Below are positions 58,164-64,000 of a stretch of 64,000 nt of DNA, one piece after another. Origin of the DNA: Terana coerulea (Eukaryota > Basidiomycota > Agaricomycetes > Polyporales > Phanerochaetaceae); the NCBI GenBank assembly GCA_024811115.1, contig JAKOGH010001220.1:53139-117138 (forward strand), in the 5' to 3' direction. Within the stretch, counting starts at the first letter, position 1. Each line of letters opens with the position of its first letter. The notes beneath the pieces are model-generated. The model was not told the DNA's origin. It saw only the letters and a list, made by a program, of their open reading frames with translations, and made no database searches. The translations under genes and the position numbers were made by a program.

Positions 58164-61100
58164 TCGTCTGCTTCTCGAGTCGGTGGTGTGCGAAGAAGTG
58201 CGGTTTGTTGGGAAGAAGAGAGGACGAGGAGAGGGCCGATGTGAAGTGTACACTGGGGAGTGTGCAGAACCAGCTGCAGCCGCGGGGCGGTATAAATATG
58301 CGCAGGAGACAACACACTCGACGGGCGAGCCGTGACCAATCGAGGTGTGACCCATCGCTGCGTTCCTCCGGTCACGATTGCTTTGCTGCCTTTCCGGGCA
58401 GGAGCCCGTCACGCACGCCGAGTGCCCACCTGCCTGTTCGGGCAATTCGTGATGGGCCGTGTGCGCCCACACACGCGCCCACAAACCTGGCTGTGGGCGC
58501 GGACGCCCAGGAGCACGCACACACGGCCTTTTTCCACGGTGTGTGTGGGCGCACGCGCGGCGGAGGCCTGGGATGCGGACGTCGAGAACGGAGCGGTCGT
58601 CGTCGTCTACATCCGTCGGCACTCAGTCAACTCAGGATTCCTTGTGTGTATTGTCGAGAGGCTTCGAGTCACGAGTAGGACAACTTTCAATGTTTGTCGT
58701 ACCGGATGCAGCCTGGCAGCTGCGCACATGCAGAACCATGTTGTTGTTTGACTTTAGACTTCGTGCATTACTTTGTAGGCTGTAGCAGGTTGTTTTTGGG
58801 CAGGTTCGGCAGCAGTGGCATGCTCGTTGCTGGGTGCATATCCTACTAGTAGCAATGGTGGTTTTGTATTGGCAAATGGTAGTCTTCCAGCCCTAGTCCG
58901 TAGAGAATTCAGTGGACGCACAGTGAGGAGCCTCACAGGAAGGGGGAGCCATATAGCATAGTAGCATTGCCATTGGGCGAGTTCGAGGCATGACTTCTCT
59001 GTAGGAGGAACATGATGTGCAATCAAAGTTGCTTTCAGACTTCACTTACTGTACGGAACAACCATGCAAGATGCGGCGATGAATAGTTGTATCGCTGCCG
59101 TATGATCTGCTGCAGGTTGAAGTCAATGTGTTGTGCAACTAGTATGCCATGAACGCTGGCGTCGAAATGACCTATTGCCATAGCCCTGTAGACCGAAGCA
59201 CAGACCGGCCGTTTTCGTGACCCGCCTAGGGTCTCTTGCAACAGGGCGCAGCTGTGGTACCAAGTGGGGCTTCGTCTTGACCTCTTACCACGTCTTGAGG
59301 CACGTCCGTCATCCCAGGTTGGTCAGCTAACACGCATACGTGCGAGTAATACGCACCTGTCATATCCACCACCAGCACGAGGGGTGTGCAACGTTCCCGA
59401 AACGCGAACGGTCGCGACTGGAATGTTCAGAGAGACAGGGCATTGCTTTTCATGGCATAGGACCGAATCAAGGCCCTGTGCAGGTCCGGCCAATATTCTT
59501 CTGAGACCTTCGCGCCACGACGACAGCGCGCCACGCAGGCCATGTCGCCACAAGGTTGCACTTGCAAGCTGCGATTAGTGTATAAAACCATAGCAAGGAT
59601 GACAAGATAGGGACACTTAGAGAGGCTAAGAGCAACGTTGTTGTTGCCGCATCGGCAGGGGCCTGGTTGGCAAGAGTTGTGGTCTTCGGAATGGTGGATT
59701 GAAGAAGGCGACGTCGTCACGAGTGGTGATGACTTGTAAGTAAATACCTCGGGCCAGTGAAGCACGAGAAAAGGTAGCCAAATCTAGATGTATGTACCTG
59801 TCGTTGACGTGAGGCTGAGGACAGGGAGGCCCCATAGTGGTCGTTCTTGCCCAGAGGAAAGACAACGCGAAGATTTGGCATACGGACGTTGTTGAACAAA
59901 TAACGCGACAGTGAAGAGCAGAAGAAGCGACGATGTTGAACGCGCCGTTCGGGGTACAGAAGGGACGAGTTCAACCGAGCTCAGTATGAGTATTTGAATG
60001 GCCACCGTGATGGCTGACCGCAGAGGGCTAATGCATAAGGAGTGGCGTTGGGTGTCTGGGGCCAACGACCAGTGCGAGGAAGGTCCGTGAAGTACACCTT
60101 GCTGAGGCGTTGGTTCTTGTTGCTGTCCATGCAAGGCAAAGGCTAGGTCCAAACACACCGCACACAAGTCGGAGTAAGTCGAGCAACAGGTGAAGGAGGT
60201 ATGAAGACCTTAGCCTGTCGGCGGCAGAGACAACGTCGAGACTGAACATACAGACCATCTTGCATGAGTGTCGACGTGGGGAATGGAAAAGACGGCGAGT
60301 CGGTCGAATATGGGCAGTACAGGTGCGAGATCAACCTGTTGAGAGGGGGAAGGAAGAAGTTCAGCCGCACGGGGCCTATATATGCGCGTTGTTTGAGGCG
60401 GTGAGGCCAACACGACCAACACAAACTCCGCGACCCACGTTTCAGGGGCTAAAGCACGAACAAACAAGGGGCCAAGAGGGACTTGCCATATCTGGGCGTG
60501 GCGAGGGGCAGGGACCGCACAGCATCATATGCGCGGAGACTCGCCGGGCACGTTGACAGGGCGATGGTGACATTACAAGGTAAACCATGATGAGACTTCT
60601 TGTGGTGGGCGAAGTAGACAGATAAAGCAGGGTAGACGGCTTCCTGTGCGTGGTGATGTATGGTCCTAGCACGATGAGTCGGGGCACATTGAAAAGATGA
60701 ATGCGGGTTGTAAGGAACGCAACCCGGCAACATGCATGTATGCATTTCCAACCGCTCCTGCAGGCCTGTGCGCACCAGTACGAAGCCTGCCTTTAGCCCA
60801 ACTGAGCAGCGGGGCAAGCGGATGTGAGAGTCTCTGCGATAGCAAGGAGGTTGTAAGCGAGTGGATTGGCAAATCAACGAAATAAAATGTACCTTTATTC
60901 TGCCGGATCTTATCTTACTAGAGCATCGTGTATATGCAAGACTCATATGAGTGCTCGGGAGGCGTCAGGGTAGCTGCAGTCCGTCCAGAGGCACGAGGAG
61001 ATGTGCCACAGGGCCAAACAAGGTGCATTGGCCGTCCTGCGGGACTACGTAACCTGACTTAACCCCTGCTCGTTGCCTTGCACACTGGACAGAGGTGCGT

Positions 61101-61930
61101 GTTGCTATTGTATTGCGCCGTCGTTTCCATCTAAGTCGATATCTTGCAGCTTGATGAGTGAAGCTTGCACCTTGAAGTTGAAGACTTTGAATGCTTGCAG
61201 CAGGCGAAACAAAATCTGTAGCGGAGAAGATGTGTATTGGCAGAGAACCCCTGCTCGCCCTCAGCACGCCTCCGCTGGCTGTGGTGGAGGTTCTGCTGGC
61301 GGGATGCATGGGCGACTCCGACGGTGCCCGGACGCTTTCGTCGGCGCTCGACGCCCAAAAACCACCTGATGGACTCGGTCACCTGATATGTTGATGGGCG
61401 ACGCGCCGGGCGTCTCGATCGCGTTCAACTGTGTTCGACTTCTTCTCAACACATCCACGACCTGCCCACGACCCCGACGACCGCCTCAAAGCCATCATTC
61501 CCGATTCCACGAAATTGTATCCTTCCAATAGGATATATCGAACGATATTCCACGAGTAAGAAAACTGGTAAGCCAGTCGCGTAGTTTCCGCCGCTTTACA
61601 TGTTCTGAAGCGTGTCCAACCCTTTTCTCCTGGCTGCGTAGTGAACAGAGTGAAATCGCTGACCTTTCAAACGGAATTGGCTATTATCATAACGCAATAG
61701 GTAGACAAACTTCTGTTCGTGCTGCACATACCAATCTAACGCGTTGTCGATTGACAGCGACATAACATCCGCTGCTACCGCTCGGTCTAAGCTCCAATCC
61801 GTGTCACATAATTACCTCTATCGAGTCTTACTTGGAGACGTCACGGCACTGACATCCAACCAGTAACTCCCCACAAATCTTCAAACAAATCTTACGACGG
61901 GCTGCGAACCGCCCGTCGTTCCTTACAGCA
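58164..61930. other. Long stretch without supported gene
   Basis: About 3.7 kb between Clp1-like C and the SAP-domain gene. Frames on both strands are short and have no recognisable family, and I could not chain them with introns into a known protein. The left end contains a GC-rich inverted-repeat cluster (58461-58554) and presumably the Clp1-like C promoter. A non-coding transcript or a fast-evolving gene cannot be excluded. Confidence 0.4.
58461..58554. repeat. Inverted repeats of GCGCCCACA motif upstream of Clp1-like C
   Basis: GTGCGCCCACACAC (58461-58474) is exactly complementary to GTGTGTGGGCGCAC (58541-58554), and GCGCCCACA (58475-58483) to TGTGGGCGC (58492-58500). Four copies of one motif, two in each direction, lie 298-391 bases upstream of the Clp1-like C start. 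They could form a branched hairpin or be paired protein-binding sites. Confidence 0.6.
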
Positions 61931-64000
61931 ATGTCCTCCGAAACAACTCAAATCCTATTTCACTCGCCCGCCCTCAACTCTCTCAAGCGTGGGAGCAACT
62001 GGTCAAGCTATGCAAACGCCACGGGCTCAAGGCAAACGAACGCACATGATCCAACGCTTGAAGCTGAAGGCCCACAACTGCCGTCCGAAGCCGTGGAATG
62101 GCAAGACAGCTCGGACGAAGAAGTCGTCGATATGCCACCCCCGCCTATTCCACAGCAGCTTGCCCGACCAAGCGAACAGTGGGAGATAGTTATGGACGAT
62201 ATTGAGGAGGAGGACGAGCCGTCGTCGCGGTCAGGCACCCTGACATCCATGAGGACTGTGCGTAATGCTGGCACCGCAGGAGAGTTTGGCACAACAAGCT
62301 CAAAGGGTTCGTAGAGCGTCGTACTCACATTTTGATTGCTAACAATGTCCATTTGCAGCTTCAGCATCCGGCTCGGTAACCTCATCTCTCAAAGCCATCG
62401 CAAGCTCCTTTGGCTTCAACCGTACAGGCTCGAACAAAGCCTCCACCGTACGGTCACTACCTAACCCACCAACCACAAGCAGCGAGCTTGTGCCACCGTC
62501 CAGTCTACTGAACGAAGAACCTCCCTTTGAGCCACTTCCTGGCGCACCTGCACGCCCTGGCAAACCTGCGCCCGCCAATGCTCGCCTGAGCACCGGCGCA
62601 AGCGCAAAGCCGGGCATTACGACACCATCCGCCTCATCTCCTCCGAGAAGGTCAAAGCCGCGTCCACTATCATGAACACGCCACCGCGCCTCGCGCCGTA
62701 CCAGACGACGTTCGACCTTGACATGGGCACGCCCGGCGCGACGAAGAAGATGATGTGGCCCCCGACCCCGGCAATACCCTGAATGGTGGCCGCGTGTACC
62801 CCGTGATTCCTGCGGCCGACATCAGGCCACCGCCGGCGTGGAACATCACCGCGAGCACGCCCGTTAAAGGTGGTAGCCCAGCGACCCCAGCGAAGACCTC
62901 TTCGAAGGATATGCCCGGAGACATAGACGACGTCTTCTCTCCGGCGAAGCCTGTGCCAGGGAACAGCAACGCCGCCGCCGCCGAAACAGAGCTCAAGGCT
63001 CACGCAAAGCCTCAAACCCGGCTGTCCGTCTCGCACAACGAGCCCTTCCTCTTCGGCTCGCCACTCCCGCGACACAGCATGTCCAACCAGCAGTTTAACA
63101 CCGCCGCGCAGGACGTGCTCGCCGAGATGAACCAGCGCCTCGCCGCGGCGGGGTGCAGCAGCTGGAGAAGACCGTCCTCGAGAGCATATCCAGGCCCCTG
63201 CCGAGCGTCCCCTCTGTTAGGCCAGACGCGACGAAGGCTGACGACCGCTTCACGAAGGCGCACGAGGAGACGTTCGGCAAGATGGACTCGATCGCTAACC
63301 ATTATGCTGCCCGACGCGGGCAGGCCCAGCAGACGCAGTCGGTGCTTGGGGCCGCGAAGAAGCGCAAGTCGGACGCTCTGGGCCTCGCGGGGCCCCGCAG
63401 CTGCGAAGCGCAGGAGCAACGTCGCGCAGGCACGCGTTATCAGCAACGGCTCGCGCAAGAACATGATTCCTGGCGGTTTCGACATGGATGACGATGACGA
63501 CGATGAGGAGGAGGAGCGGGAAAAGAGGAAGACGCGGGCGACCGGCGCGCGTCGAAGCGGATTCGTATGGTTGAAAGTGAAGATGTCACAAAGGGCCGTC
63601 GGGTGTCGCTCCTTCCAACGGATGGGAAGACAGACGAGGAGCGCGCAGCAGAAGAGAAGAGACGCGAGCGGGAGAGGGAGGCAGTGAAGAGGAAGATCGA
63701 TGCACGCAGACGGAGCAGTCGCGGTCGGGTCAGTGGCGTCGGGGGCCGAGCCTCTGTAGCTGCAGGTGAGCTGGTTACGAGGCAGGGCATAGTGCATATA
63801 CTGACTATATGCGCTGTTTTAGCCAAGTCCAAGCCCTCCCGTTTTGGCTTTCTTCTTGCAGCGGCGAAGAGTGCAGTGCGCAATGTGTGGAATATGGGTG
63901 CTGGGGTACCCGCCAAAGCTGCCTCTGCACCTAAACCACCAGTGCCGACCCAGGCCTCTAGAAGCAGGGTTCCCAGCAGTAGTATCAAGCCGGCCGCCCC
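61931..64000 (+). CDS. SAP-domain protein, 3' end outside window
   Basis: Begins MSSETTQILFHSPALNSLKR. The next bases, read in the neighbouring frame, give EQLVKLCKRHGLKA and then HMIQRLKLKAH, a helix-turn-helix typical of the SAP domain (DNA or chromatin binding). Two one-base breaks near 61994 and 62036 split it. Then follow VEWQDSSDEEVVDMPPPPIP, an intron at 62307-62358, Ser/Pro-rich sequence (SSLKAIASSFGFNRTGS), MNTPPRLAPYQTTFDLDMG, PPTPGNTLNGGRVYPVIP, FSPAKPVPG, a helical stretch QQLEKTVLESISRPL with DRFTKAHEETFGKMDSIANH, AAKKRKSDALGLAG, an Asp/Glu run and a basic helix (EEKRREREREAVKRK). Further single-base breaks lie near 62660, 63150 and 63400. An intron near 63765-63823 leads to PSRFGFLLAAAKSAVRNVW, and the frame is open at the edge. 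Probably a nuclear protein; the name is unknown. Confidence 0.6.

Noticed and set aside
56913..58622. Minus-strand open frame of about 569 codons overlapping Clp1-like C
   Set aside because: Only its middle part (LPAHVRITLARFERIPRQLR and nearby) belongs to Clp1-like C; the rest is out of frame with the family and runs through the intron and UTRs.

Overview
This is nuclear DNA of a basidiomycete fungus, most likely an Agaricomycete. The evidence is the dense set of short GT-AG introns (42 to about 70 bases), three members of the basidiomycete Clp1 (clampless) family, a relic of the tandem TPR repeats common in Agaricomycetes, and fungal housekeeping genes (PEX3, DBP4, TOF1, SLX1, an ERT1/AcuK-type regulator). 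About seventeen protein genes are supported. Nearly all are split into several exons, so exon joins are given where I could fix them by reading frame and protein-family continuity.

Layout. Left part (1-29 kb), gene dense: a disordered coiled-coil protein (+), a Clp1-like gene (-), an F-box gene (-), acetyl-CoA synthetase copy 1 (-), a DUF2461 gene with microexons (-), acetyl-CoA synthetase copy 2 (+), a five-exon gene for an 85-residue single-span membrane protein (-) head to head with PEX3 (+), a Gfo/Idh/MocA oxidoreductase (-), an 18-exon GH1 beta-glucosidase (+) and an ERT1-type zinc-cluster/PAS regulator of gluconeogenesis (-). Two acetate-activating enzymes, a peroxisome biogenesis factor and a gluconeogenic regulator within 20 kb fit a theme of growth on two-carbon or lipid-derived carbon, but nothing in the sequence proves they work as a cluster.

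Middle part (29.6-42.3 kb), gene poor: a 2.4 kb inverted-repeat element with smaller inverted repeats nested inside, a decayed TPR gene, and a decayed Ty1/copia retrotransposon (-) with one recognisable LTR. The copia integrase is split by a 2.5 kb element with terminal inverted repeats, which itself carries a GC-rich dimeric repeat, a tRNA-like sequence and an AT-rich tract.

Right part (42.5-64 kb), gene dense again: DBP4 (+), TOF1 (-), SLX1 (+), a Tda3-like FAD oxidoreductase (+), two Clp1-like genes (-) separated by a perfect 20-base minisatellite, a 3.7 kb stretch with no gene I can support, and a SAP-domain protein (+) that runs off the right edge.

Data quality matters here. Many well conserved genes carry isolated one-base frame breaks, often in runs of one base (acs1, acs2, ERT1, DBP4, TOF1, SLX1, Tda3-like, Gfo, SAP). 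Correcting one base per site gives a full-length frame with an integral number of codons in every gene where I summed the exons. I read this mainly as consensus error, not gene decay. No clearly new multi-gene system was found. The most interesting biology is the microexon and back-to-back-intron structure of the DUF2461 gene, a Trp-to-Phe change in the acyl pocket motif of acs1, and the nested mobile elements.
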